35,681 nt of DNA. It comes from Tieghemiomyces parasiticus (lineage: Eukaryota; Kickxellomycota; Dimargaritomycetes; Dimargaritales; Dimargaritaceae). The notes beneath the pieces were generated by a model. The model had not been told where the DNA came from. It made no database searches and saw nothing but the letters and a program-made list of their open reading frames with translations. The translations under genes and the position numbers were made by a program. Shown in pieces: positions 9,741 to 20,515 of this stretch (its first letter is position 1; each line of letters opens with the position of its first letter). The stretch is taken from the NCBI GenBank assembly GCA_027575765.1, contig JANBPT010000449.1:1-35681 (forward strand), given 5' to 3'.

Positions 9741-9880
9741 GTGAGTGGATGGAAAGTATTAGAGCGCCGGCCAATCCACCGCTCGCACCTGCCTTATCTG
9801 GCTACCTTCCCTGTTACTTGGCGGCGGCCATCATCTCTTCATCCTCCGCCCCTCCCCCCTTTCTTGTCCCCTCCCCTCAG
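9741..9880 (+). other. Possible 140-bp leader intron
   Basis: It starts GTGAGT and ends in a long C/T tract followed by CAG. The next ATG is two bases downstream. The frame that follows (MTRQAPEGLGHRASTLGDPR and onward) stops after 70 codons at 10093-10095 and is unrecognised. Another frame further on (10097-10197) reads briefly like protein (VDGPPAEVFVKDIVAGDW). I could not assemble a full gene, so this may be a decayed or multi-intron gene, or chance. Confidence 0.25.
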
Positions 9881-12800
9881 CCATGACGCGGCAGGCGCCC
9901 GAGGGACTGGGACACCGGGCCAGCACTCTAGGCGACCCGCGATGGTACGCCGGGGCGCTTCGACCGGGCCCTCTGCTATTGGCAACTGTACCCTTCGTCT
10001 ATCACCCCTCAAGGCATCACACGTTACGCGAGCCCCACCACCTCTCCACCGCTGCTATCGGCGGCTGGGGTCCAGAATTCCCCATGATAGGTTAACAGCC
10101 CACTTCTATCGCCCTCCTCGTCACCCGGGTGGATGGTCCGCCAGCCGAAGTCTTTGTCAAAGACATTGTGGCCGGGGACTGGGCAGTGACGTCCTAAAGG
10201 AGCGGAAACGAAGGCGGGCACCGATGCGATACTCAGTCTTCCCGACCCTCTGATTGTGCAGGCGTATGCTTCCCCGACAGCCACATGAAGTAAGCCACCC
10301 ACCTTCCGCCCGGTTGACTCGATTCTACACGGGCCGGTGGCGTGTAGAGCTGGTCGGCGGTGTCCATCCAACGAGCTTCATGACCGACATGGAGGGTCAC
10401 GTTGGTGACTGGTTCAGCTTGGCCGACACTCAAATCACAAAAAGGGGGCGATGACAGTTGCTGATAGCCGTGGGGGGGGGAGAGGGCGCGGAATCGAGGG
10501 GAAAGGTTCGGGATAAGGAGGTGTGGGCGTCGTACACGTCCCCCCCCTCCCGGAAAGGCAATCCGTCGGTCGGAAACGACTGCGTGGAGTAGATTTGTCA
10601 GGTCCGGAGGGTGACCATAATAGTTCCGGCCCGGAGTGTCCTGCAATCGCTCGGGTCACACTCCACTCTCCGCCTCGGCGCCGCCAAGGCGACCAAAGTG
10701 TGAGAGAGAGGGGCTGATGGCCCGAAACGACCTAACCGTATCCGTCCTATTCCAATCCTTGCCCGCGTAACTGTGACGCCCTCGGCGATGGCCCAAATGA
10801 CGAATATAGAGCACACCGTGAGTAATGCCTGCGGTGTTGATTAAAGTGGCCGGCCAACACACTATAGACTTTCTCTGCATTGCCAACATGACGCATGGAA
10901 TTAGAAACGGTGACGGGCGGGCTCGTCTCGGGAAGTCGCCGCGGGAAATTCGGGGCCAATATACTCTGGATTTCCGAGCCCTGTTTCCTCGGCGATTTAA
11001 CGGCCGGGCTATAAAGCCGGCATGGCGTGATCGCAGGGTAGCGGCCATCCGCCTGGCCTCTCCACACTGGCTCGAACGACGAGAGGGAGGCTTCACGCGT
11101 TTCCGTACCATGCTGCGGGCTGCGTAAGATGAAGGTAGGCCCGTTTATCCGGATTGTCCCCTTCGCCTCATGACATTGGGGCTGGGTGACCGGAGGTCCA
11201 CCACTAGAAGGTAGCGTCGCCCGAGACGGGGACGGGTGGACGAGTGTTGAGCAAGGAGGCCGATCTCACCAGTAGCACCGGCGTGCCTGACACCCGCCGT
11301 CATACCCAACACGGCGTTCGCACGGCTGGCCCACGGAACGGGTAAAGTTAACGCCGTACCTGTCGCTAGCAGGCTGCGGGCCGACAGATCCCCGCCGGGC
11401 CAATCCTGAGCGACCATGGCCATCCTAATAGGGCGGCCGTACTTCCCTATCGGCACGACCGACATGGGCGGCGGAGGAAGGAGGGCGGATGCAGTGGCGG
11501 TGCGTTTAGGTGGGAGGAGGCTGACGGAAGGCCGACCGGTTCGATTCCCTGAGACCATGGCATCGCCACCTCCCCGCACCTTCCGTCTGCCTGACTCCCC
11601 CCTCCCTCCGCGCTACCCCGCCACTCCCCCGGGTCTCTAGTTCCTCCACACACGATACGCGCTACTTTAGTTTCACCCCCCCCCCCGTCTGACTTTCCCA
11701 GTTGGAGAGCTACCCTGGCCGTCTACCTGCCGGTTCCAACAATGTTGCATCGCAGCTAGAATGGGACGAAACGTGACCAAGGCCTTGCCTCTTACATGGC
11801 CAGGGATCGGAGAACCGCCGCCTGGCCCTGCACCGAACAGGACGAAGGAAATGATGTGTCATCATCTCCACACTAGAGTGTCAATCCTCCCTCGCCCATA
11901 CTTAGGCAGTGTGCCAAGTAGCGCCAAGTCAAGTAAAATCTACCGCTACTGAGTCCAATCACGTGTGTTGGGCTTGGTTAGGAAAAGGATGCTTGAATAG
12001 GAGATACCTCGGCCATTACTATCAGCGCATTGACACACTAATCCCGATACAAGGCCGACTCCGAGCTGGTCAGACAGCGGCCATGTTTGGAAGCTGTCTC
12101 CGGAAAAGTGAGCGGGAAAATGGTTTAGGTCGATGGCCCAAGGTCACGGCTGACCCGTCCAGCAGGACGATTTGGCCACAACCAAGTGCAGCACATGATA
12201 AGTTGGTCGCGAGGGTCGGCGATTTTACTAAATACAAACTATAGATGCCCCGTAAAGCCCACACTTCTTCAAAATCCAAGCAAGATGTATAGTAATTTCC
12301 ACCACTCTGTACTGCTCGGAGAGCTCTTGCTAGCCGGTTATCAAAGGGGTGTACAATTTAATCTAGAATGCTGAGCAATCCAGGCGCCCACAACCGCCTC
12401 CAGGGCGGAAAAAAGCCGTACCCTGGGTAGCCAGAAGTCGAAGGGATTGGGAGGGGGGACAAAGTCGGGTCTGTAGGGAGAGGTCGGAGGGAGTTTGGCT
12501 TTGGTATTAGACAAGGAGGTATGAGTGGTGATGGCGCCATGAAGTAGTGTATTATTGGGGTAGAGTCGCGGGAGGGAGGGGAAGGGGGATGCCGGCCCAA
12601 ACTTCAGCGCGTCTTTACCCAGGCCTGGAGTGTTGGGCTTCAGCCTGCACTCTACGCACTGGTAGGCGGAGACCTTGGCACTTGGGGGGACCTGACATTT
12701 GCGTGTAACTGGCTGCGTGTGGTGAAATCTCTATCAGCATAACCTTAGGCATGGTACGGCCCCGGCAGGTCTAGGTTGGGGCAAAGCCTCCTTTAGGGTA

Positions 12801-13563
12801 CCATGCCTGGCAATCAGGGCCAACGGGTGGATCATAAAGATATACCCAAGGTCCATTGCCTGTGGCGATAGGGGGTTCAGCAGGTACTCACTGGCCGCGC
12901 CAAACTTCTCCAGGAAACTGGTCGGCAAAATTTCCCCCCTAGTGGCACTGGCCATCCGTGAGAGTGTGAAAGGCCCGGCGGTTGTAGTTGTTTCGTAAAA
13001 ACCCAGGCCCCTGCGCGGGACACGACACATGGTACTAGCGTAAGTGAGGTAAAACGAGGCTAGCTGTCCAACAGTCAGTCAAGGGTCTTTCTCCAGCAGT
13101 CTCTGGAATATGCTCCTGTAATATTTGCTAACGTTGTCTGGCGGTTGGCCACACCAAGGCTCATCTTCAAGGGCGGGGTAACCAAGAGGCAATCGAGTTG
13201 CCTGCTTATCGTTGCTGGCGCGGCAAGGGGCGGCCAAGCCCTGTGTGCCAGTTAGCTTAGATAAATCGTAATCTGCCTTGCTGCCCGCTTGGAATAAAAA
13301 TGATAAACGAAATCCCGCGCATCATGGGTGGGTAAGTTTATGGGTGGGGTGGGGGGGGATTCGGAAGTCACCATGATGAAGTGGCAAAGAGGCACACTGT
13401 AAAATGAGGAATGGTCCGATACCTAAAATGGCTTAACCCGTTCGATGTTTTGGCTTGGATATTTTCAAATTTCATCTACAGTATCGGCGCCTGAGACATC
13501 AAGCTTCGCCGAGCACGGAAAATGAACTCTAATTACATACGGTTATGAACGGAAAGGCGCTGA
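9881..13563. other. Intergenic region without a recognisable gene
   Basis: GC-rich to about 12.6 kb, then more AT-rich. Overlapping ORFs of similar length occur on both strands, which is the pattern of non-coding GC-rich DNA, and none shows a domain. Poly-G/C tracts lie at 10472-10480, 10540-10547, 11676-11686 (C11) and 13351-13358. A TATAAAG at 11010 sits inside a GCCGG/CCGGC inverted repeat but has no gene behind it. Confidence 0.45.
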
Positions 13564-13797
13564 TTGATAGGCGGGTCATATAATAACAATAAAAGTAAAC
13601 CTTTAGCACTGAAATGTTTACTGGACACCGGTCGGCTCCATCGTGTCCATGACGTCTTGGGTCAAGCCTTAGATTTCATAATCGCCGCCAATTTACTCGG
13701 GGAGGTCGTTCCGGAAGAATTCGACAGGCATGGGACCCGTACCCCCCTGGACGAGATCCTGACGTTCGATTGTGCGCGACTGCCAGTTCGGGTATAG
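13564..13797 (+). pseudogene. Possible decayed retropepsin-like fragment
   Basis: A 77-codon frame contains ALKCLLDTGRLHRVHDVLGQ, recalling the Leu-Leu-Asp-Thr-Gly active-site turn of retrotransposon aspartic proteases. It ends FDCARLPVRV, like the second strand of such domains. Past the stop the same frame gives further short protein-like pieces broken by stops. The match is short and no reverse transcriptase, integrase or LTR was found nearby, so it may be coincidence. Confidence 0.2.
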
Positions 13798-13806
13798 GCC
13801 TATACC
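13791..13806. repeat. Perfect 16-bp palindrome
   Basis: GGTATAGGCCTATACC equals its own reverse complement. It lies over the stop of the preceding ORF, inside the long gene-free stretch. Confidence 0.85.
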
Positions 13807-15303
13807 GTTCACGTCACACGCTTCCATTGCTGAATAATCCAATTAGTCCCAGCCCTGGGACGTATTGATAGGGGTCAGTCTGATTGAAACGGTTGGTGAC
13901 TAGTACCGCAATACTCCGATCGTGGCCACGGGCGATATGGTTTCCAGTCGGCTCACTGGTCAGGTTGTGCTCAGATCATATACCCCTTGATGGGCACTCT
14001 CCTGCCTCGTAGCGGTCAATAAAATGACCACTGACTGATCGAACATGGTTCCAAAGGATACTTGGTACAAGTTGCCCGTTGCACCAAAGGCTTTCCTTCC
14101 GGTATTCCGCTGCATCCCTGTTTGGACCTACGTCAAAGTGGGCGTTTCCTCATAAGGTGCATGAATACGAGTGGTGACAGAGAAGACATATCAGCAATGA
14201 GTAATTCAACGGAGAAAAAATATCTGGCTGGGATGGCTGAACCCCAGAGAAGGGTATCAATTACCCCGTAGACCTCGAATTGCCTCCATGGCATTTCTCG
14301 TAGCCCGGTCAGAAAAATAAGGTCATCGACAAGCAGTGCTTGAGGAAATACAGGGCAAGGTTTGCACCACTCCTTGGGTAGGCTACATAGTGGAACTTGA
14401 CCGGCTGGGAAGCTTAGTTGATCCAGGGTAGCTAGGAGCGAAAATCACGTTTGACAGCCGATAGGAAGCTTCTGTGGCGTGTCATACTGGAGAAGCATAT
14501 ACCCATACCTAAGCCATAGGTCTTGTCGTTTCCACTGCTCACAATTGCAACCGGCTTCCCACTTTACTCGGATACGAGTGAGTGAGGCGGGTAAGGCGGC
14601 ACTTCAGCCTGAACGTGTACGTTGCCGAGTGGGGTAGCAATATACGTGCTTAAAATACGAGGCAAGAGCTGTCGATAAAGGGTAACCTCCATAAGGGATC
14701 TCGCAACAGGTCAAGCTTTGCCTTACATGGATAATCTTATTGCTGTGATGTCATCATCGTGGACCTCCTTACTAGGGTAAGAGTTGTGGAGATACTGGCA
14801 GTATTCATGAACTGAGTGCTTGTCAAGCCCTAAACTGTTGATCTATTCAGTTGTGGCATCTCCACTCATTATTCTACCCAGCTTCCGCTATTCCTTATAC
14901 ATATCATCCATTTACAGCGACGCCAACCCTCTTAATCTGTTGGATTTCGCTCCTTTTAAACAGGCGCCTCCATCTCTATCCTATTAGGGCTTAGTCGCCA
15001 TCAGTATTATTCCTTCATCGATCCGTCGGCCTCACAGTTGTCTTCATATTCCGCCTTGGTGCCAGCCCCGCCTCACACTGCCGTCCTTTGGGTTCTCTCC
15101 TAACCCAAGCGGTAGCCGCTACGAAGGATGCGGGACTTCCTCCGATACAAAAGACCCTCCGAAGTTGCTCCTCGATAAATGAGATATTCCACCCAATTGC
15201 CGAACCCCCGCTCAACACGTTCCATTTTGGTAAGTCTTTTAGTTCCTTATCCTTTACTTTACCTGCCCCCCTCGCTCTCGGGCGCCACACCTCGTTGCAC
15301 TAG

Positions 15304-15356
15304 GTATATGCTAAGAAATGCCAAGAGCTATTAAAAGTTCCTTTCTTGGCATATAC
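15304..15356. repeat. 15-bp inverted repeat forming a hairpin
   Basis: GTATATGCTAAGAAA (15304-15318) pairs with TTTCTTGGCATATAC (15342-15356) with one G-T wobble in 15 pairs and a 23-base loop. It could be a structured transcript, a protein-binding site or a remnant of a small inverted-repeat element. Confidence 0.75.
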
Positions 15357-15764
15357 AGACAAAGTGGATAAGGTAGGAAAAGACTGGGGAGTAATGTCGT
15401 GCACCCCTTTTAGATAAATTCTATAAGCATCAGTACTGCCCTAATGATTGGTAAGAATGGTAAAAAATTTAGGTTGTATTATTCTTCACATCCCCGACCT
15501 CCCACATTGCTTCTCCGCCAGTTGGACCGCCCACTGGTCTAGGCTGATGAACTTCATAGGAATGGATCCAGGCTATGGTGGAGGGATGAACCCAACAAAT
15601 CAGGGGCAAATGATACAGATTTGGCCATATGCTCACACCATGATATAGTACATGCTGCACAGGGATTGTAAGGTCTACAACCATTTCAATTATAGTTTTC
15701 ACCAATTGTGCTCACCATCATTAAGGGCATTTGATGGTTGGTATTCCGAGTGATTGCGGAAAGG

Positions 15765-15782
15765 TCAGCATATATATGCTGA
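15765..15782. repeat. Perfect 18-bp palindrome
   Basis: TCAGCATATATATGCTGA is fully self-complementary. It stands alone in non-coding DNA. Confidence 0.85.
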
Positions 15783-17967
15783 GCATTTTTGTATTTTAAA
15801 CCGTTGCTCAAGCCAGCACTTACAATTTAGCTGTTTACCCCTAATCGCCGGGCATGGCGTTCCTTAAGCTGATCAGTGCCATTTTAAGGTTTGCTGCAGT
15901 CGCTGGACCTTCAAGTTTAAATGGTCGGCCTTTTTCACTGACATGATCGACCATACTTCGGCGCCCAACTTGGGGATAACCATACATCCAGCCTGCGCCA
16001 CGGGCTACAACCCCAAGTCAAAAGGCCGGCACATCAAGGTCCAGTATGTCCCCTGGGGCAGCTCTACCACGATTGTGCGTCTGATAATTGCCCAGCGCTC
16101 ATTTGGTACCATATTTTTGTTTGGCGATCCAGTTTCCATTATCCCCCCCTTCCCATCTTAAAGTTCCTAACATCCACCCTGCGATATTCGATTGTTCAGG
16201 AGCATTGATCGGTGGCCAAGCAGCGAGGCTTTGCCCAGGGTGGATGCGACCGTGAAAGCGTGTAAACTGAAACCCGCTGAATTCTAGTCCAGTACCAGCC
16301 GTAGCTACCTTGGGGGGGGGTGTAATATGTGTCCATTTTATGGCACTTAAAAAAGACCCAAGTCAATAGTTATTCACCAAAATAAAGTGCTCGACCACTT
16401 TAGATGATACTGATATAACGTCTTTTTACGAGGGCGACGAAGTTCCAGCTAGGAAACGCATATGCTGTTCAGCTGGAAATAAGCCAAGGTCTAAATAGTG
16501 CCTGCTTACTATCGACCAGGAGCTGATCATGGAATTTCGAATGCACAGAGGTAGAATCTGACCACGGCAGATAAGGGCAGCTCGCGATTAATCCCAGTAC
16601 ACTGGTGAGCCAAGGTGCGAAGGATGATCGCTACTGAAACCGAACCCCTAGCCGATGGGTATGAACCCCTGTGCCACTGGCGGGCCGTCGGAGTTAGGGC
16701 TCCGAGGGTGAATCGTCGGCCCATGCCTGCCAAAGGGCCACCATTAGATCCAGGTTGCAGGGAAGAACCTGGAATAAAAATGGACGTTCCAGCGAGGCGG
16801 CCTCGTAAAAAAAATTGGCGGTGGTTCACTTATGCGTGTAAGGTACCACAGGGGTCGGTCTGGACTTGAAGCCAGCGGCGATCCCCTCCTTGTTGCACCC
16901 TCCACTTTATGGATCGATCCATCGCCGCCGGCCATCATTCTCGGGGGGTCCATAGCGTACGCCCCTGAGAATGGGGCGATGCCGAGGCACTGGCCCTGGA
17001 AAATAGCAATAGTACCAGAACCCTCTCGGCCTGGCCGATGGTGGCTTCCCATCCCCCTTGTCACTGCATGCGCGGCTTGGAGCAACATTGTAGTTGGTAG
17101 GGCGTGCTGGAAGGTAGCGCGCGTCGTGGGTACGAGAGGAAGGTGCTAGACATATTACCGACCTATTCCTTCTGGCGCATCTCCAGCCCCTCCCGTAAGC
17201 CGTGGGACGACGGCTTGTGGTGAGCATTTTCCTGTGGCTAGACCCTACGACTATTGAACGTCGGAGAAGGTTCGAGAGAGGGTCCTTTACAGGCGACCAA
17301 TGATAGGTTCATACATGTCTCCCCCTACCACGGCCGTTTGCCGATGAAGCCCAGAGAACTTGTGCTGAAGGCCCGTAGTAAATAAACATTATACTAAACC
17401 GGGCGTATTAGAGCGCAACGGGGGGGGGCGGCAATCAGAGAAGTCGGGACCGGCCAACTCACCAGTGTACATCTTGTCCATCGTTGGAAAGAGGGCGGCA
17501 GGGCACGCTTGTGTCCGCCAGATTGATGCGGTGAACACTGTGTTGGCTATGCACTGGACTCGCTTTATAGGAGGGGGAGGGTCAAGCCAGCTGTACTGGC
17601 ATGTAGGCAGAGTTGCCACAGTGTGCATCCACGCCTGTGTGGAGAGACACCACGAGCATATGGTTGCAATCTACGCCACACACCATCGCATACCAATGAG
17701 TGGGTGGGCCACATGTGCCAGCTTAAGGGGGGCATTGGAAGCCTGTAGGGCCCACGGAGAACGTCAAGGAAGGCTGGCTGTCCTAAACGGCGGCGACTCT
17801 TGCCCGATTCGAAAAAGAGAGGAGGGAAGCGCCTTAGGCGCAACCCTGTAGCCCAGTGAGAAGGAAGGCGAAGACGGCCCAACGCCATTCTCTCCCACTC
17901 GCCATTTTCCATCGTCCCACTTGTGGTGTGTTTTTTATTCTCTCGGGTTCTCTGGACTGCTCGCGGG

Positions 17968-17975
17968 TTCCGGAA
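17968..17975 (+). promoter_or_regulatory. Upstream heat-shock-factor half-site pair
   Basis: TTCCGGAA is a perfect tail-to-tail pair of HSF pentamers (TTCnnGAA), about 90 bp before the HSP90 TATA box. Isolated TTC units precede it at irregular spacing. Confidence 0.5.
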
Positions 17976-18016
17976 TGAGGGGAGGTGACTGGGCTCCCCG
18001 TGGGCGGTAATCGGTG

Positions 18017-18039
18017 GAACCTTGCCGAAGCTTTAGTTC
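18017..18039 (+). promoter_or_regulatory. Heat-shock element of HSP90
   Basis: Alternating HSF units at exact 5-bp spacing: GAA (18017), TTG (18022), GAA (18027), TTT (18032), then TTC (18037). Three of the units are perfect and two have one mismatch. The site ends about 27 bp before the TATA box, the expected place for heat-shock-factor activation. Confidence 0.72.
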
Positions 18040-18065
18040 TGCTCACCATAGCCAGCGACCAGCCC

Positions 18066-18073
18066 TTTATAAG
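18066..18073 (+). promoter_or_regulatory. TATA box of HSP90
   Basis: CCCTTTATAAGCC lies directly downstream of the heat-shock element and about 335 bp before the ATG, implying a long pyrimidine-rich 5' leader. I found no convincing leader intron. Confidence 0.65.
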
Positions 18074-18406
18074 CCGCCGTCGGCTGGGCAAATTTTTTTC
18101 CGTACCGAACGCCCTGCGCCTTTAGCTCTCAACGAACCCGCTTACTGTCCCGCCGCCCCCACTCTGGCTGGCCGATCCCACACTATTCCACTGCTAGTAT
18201 ATCATCCGCCCACTTGGCAGCTATCTCACCCTTACCATCCCCCGAGTCCTTCTGCCTTCTCGCCTTCAGCTTAATCGTTAATTCCTGAACCTCTCCCTGT
18301 ATCTCTACCGCTTTGTTCTTTCCTTCCCGCGTCGCTTTGTTTCGCCCTCGCCCTGCCATCCCCCCTTTCATATCCTTTCCCCCCCACCTACACGCACTTT
18401 CGCATC

Positions 18407-20515
18407 ATGTCGGGCAACACCGAGGAGTTCGCCTTCCAGGCTGAGATCAGCCAGCTGATGAGCCTCATCATCAACACCTTCTACTCCAACAAGGAAATCT
18501 TTCTTCGTGAATTGGTGTCCAACGCCTCCGATGCCCTCGACAAGATTCGCTACGAGGCCTTGACCGACCCGTCCAAGCTCGACTCGGGCAAGGACCTTTT
18601 CATCCGCATCATCCCCGACCGCGCCAACAACATCCTGGCCATCCGCGATTCCGGTATCGGTATGACCAAGGCCGACCTGGTCAACAACCTGGGTACCATC
18701 GCCAAGTCCGGCACCAAGTCCTTCATGGACGCCCTGTCCTCCGGTGCCGATATCTCCATGATTGGTCAGTTCGGTGTGGGTTTCTACTCGGCCTACCTGG
18801 TCGCCGACAAGGTGTCCCTCATCACCAAGCACAACGACGACGAGCAGTACATTTGGGAGTCGGCTGCCGGTGGATCCTTTACCATCACCCGTGACACCGT
18901 CAACCCCTCCCTTGGCCGCGGTACCGAGATCCGCCTGCACATGAAGGAGGACCAGCTCGAGTACCTCGAGGAGAAGCGCATCAAGGAGATCGTCAAGAAG
19001 CACTCCGAGTTCATCAGCTACCCGATCCAGCTCGTCGTCGAGAAGGAGGTCGAGAAGGAGGTTTCTGATCACGAGGGTGAGGAGGAGACCGAGGAGAAGA
19101 GCGAGGATGCCGCCAAGATTGAGGAGGTCGAGGACGACGAGGACAAGAAGGAGAAGAAGACCAAGAAGGTCAAGGAGCTCACCACCGAGACCGAGGAGCT
19201 GAACAAGACCAAGCCCATCTGGACCCGCAACCCCGAGTCCATCACCGCCGAGGAGTACGGCAGCTTCTACAAGGCCCTGTCCAACGACTGGGAGGACCAC
19301 CTGGCCGTCAAGCATTTCTCCGTCGAGGGCCAGCTTGAGTTCTGCGCTGTCCTGTTCGTGCCCAAGCGCGCCCCGTTCGACATGTTCGAGACCAAGAAGA
19401 AGCGCAACAACATCAAGCTGTACGTGCGTCGCGTGTTCATCATGGACGACTGCGAGGAGCTGATCCCCGAGTGGCTCAACTTCATCAAGGGTGTGGTCGA
19501 CTCGGAGGACCTGCCCCTCAACATCTCCCGCGAGACCCTCCAGCAGAACAAGATTCTCAAGGTCATTCGCAAGAACCTGGTCAAGAAGTCCATCGAGCTG
19601 TTCAGCGAGATTGCCGAGGACAAGGACAACTTTAACAAGTTCTACGAGTCCTTCGGCAAGAACATTAAGCTGGGTATCCACGAGGACACCCAGAACCGCG
19701 CCAAGCTCGCCGAGTTCCTGCGCTACTTCTCGACCAAGTCGGGCGATGAGCCCACTTCCCTTAAGGACTACGTGACCCGCATGCCCGAGAAGCAGAAGAA
19801 CATCTACTACATCACCGGCGAGTCCAAGCAGGTCGTGGAGAACTCTCCCTTCCTCGAGGTGCTCAAGAAGAAGGGCTTCGAGGTCCTGTACATGGTGGAC
19901 CCCATCGACGAGTACGCCGTCCAGCAGCTCAAGGAGTACGATGGCAAGAAGCTCATGAGCGTCACCAAGGAGGGTCTGGAGCTCGAGGAGGACGATGCCG
20001 AGAAGGCCCAGCGCGAGGAGGAGATCAAGTCGTTCGAGCCCCTGTGCAAGTCCATGAAGGAGATCCTGGGCGACCGTGTCGAGAAGGTCACCGTGTCGAA
20101 CCGCATTACCGACTCGCCCTGCGTCTTGGTCACCGGTCAGTTTGGCTGGTCGGCCAACATGGAGCGTATCATGAAGGCCCAGGCCCTGCGCGACTCCTCC
20201 ATGTCGTCGTACATGGCTTCCAAGAAGACCATGGAGCTCAACCCCGGCCACCCGATCATCAAGGCCCTCAAGACCAAGCTGGACGCCGACGCCAACGACA
20301 AGACCGTCAAGGACCTGACCTACCTGCTGTACGAGACCTCCATGCTCACCTCGGGCTTCTCCCTGGATGACCCCACTGCCTTTGCCAGCCGCATCCAGTC
20401 CATGATCAAGCTGGGTCTCAGCATTGACGAAGATGATGAGCCCGCTGACGCTGAGGTTGAGGACGCCCCGGCCCTTGAGGACACTGAGGAGTCCAAGATG
20501 GAGGAGGTCGACTAA
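18407..20515 (+). CDS. HSP90: Cytosolic Hsp90 molecular chaperone
   Basis: A 702-residue intronless Hsp90, the ATP-dependent dimeric chaperone for kinases, receptors and other clients. The N-terminal GHKL ATPase is complete: catalytic Glu35 in [21 protein letters not shown]-binding DSGIGMTK (81-88) and GQFGVGFYS (120-128). An acidic/Lys-rich linker (about 216-268) leads to the middle domain with its phosphate-contacting Arg in [11 protein letters not shown]. The C-terminal dimerisation domain ends in MEEVD, the docking site for TPR co-chaperones, which marks the cytosolic form. Length matches yeast Hsp82 (about 705-709). Codon use is strongly biased to C/G-ending codons, as in very highly expressed genes. 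Heat-shock elements and a TATA box precede it. Confidence 0.99.
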   Translation: MSGNTEEFAFQAEISQLMSLIINTFYSNKEIFLRELVSNASDALDKIRYEALTDPSKLDSGKDLFIRIIPDRANNILAIRDSGIGMTKADLVNNLGTIAKSGTKSFMDALSSGADISMIGQFGVGFYSAYLVADKVSLITKHNDDEQYIWESAAGGSFTITRDTVNPSLGRGTEIRLHMKEDQLEYLEEKRIKEIVKKHSEFISYPIQLVVEKEVEKEVSDHEGEEETEEKSEDAAKIEEVEDDEDKKEKKTKKVKELTTETEELNKTKPIWTRNPESITAEEYGSFYKALSNDWEDHLAVKHFSVEGQLEFCAVLFVPKRAPFDMFETKKKRNNIKLYVRRVFIMDDCEELIPEWLNFIKGVVDSEDLPLNISRETLQQNKILKVIRKNLVKKSIELFSEIAEDKDNFNKFYESFGKNIKLGIHEDTQNRAKLAEFLRYFSTKSGDEPTSLKDYVTRMPEKQKNIYYITGESKQVVENSPFLEVLKKKGFEVLYMVDPIDEYAVQQLKEYDGKKLMSVTKEGLELEEDDAEKAQREEEIKSFEPLCKSMKEILGDRVEKVTVSNRITDSPCVLVTGQFGWSANMERIMKAQALRDSSMSSYMASKKTMELNPGHPIIKALKTKLDADANDKTVKDLTYLLYETSMLTSGFSLDDPTAFASRIQSMIKLGLSIDEDDEPADAEVEDAPALEDTEESKMEEVD

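Larger units (their letters stand above)
13807..17942. other. Gene-free AT-richer stretch before HSP90
   Basis: No ORF above about 130 codons shows a domain, and overlapping ORFs on both strands appear equally random. Visible structures are a hairpin at 15304-15356, an 18-bp palindrome at 15765-15782, and G9 tracts at 16312-16320 and 17420-17428. The frame open from about 15867 to 16161 (including ITIHPACATGYNPKSKGRH) is unrecognised and may be a relic. Confidence 0.45.

Noticed and set aside
11538..11548. GGTTCGATTCC, a perfect match to a tRNA B-box
   Set aside because: The flanks do not pair as a T-arm (ACCGG against CCCTG gives only two pairs). No A-box or acceptor stem is found at the right distance.
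13000..17000. CRISPR arrays, insertion sequences or phage genes
   Set aside because: No regularly spaced direct repeats, transposase or phage-like frames were seen, and the genes are clearly eukaryotic.
17465..17851. A 128-codon plus-strand ORF upstream of HSP90
   Set aside because: A similar-length ORF overlaps on the other strand, and neither shows a domain, a TATA box at the right place or gene-like codon bias.
18368..20251. A 627-codon minus-strand ORF antisense to HSP90
   Set aside because: It is a mirror of HSP90's strong C/G-ending codon bias. It is rich in Leu, Val, Gly and Asp without domain structure, and the sense strand encodes a complete, certain Hsp90.
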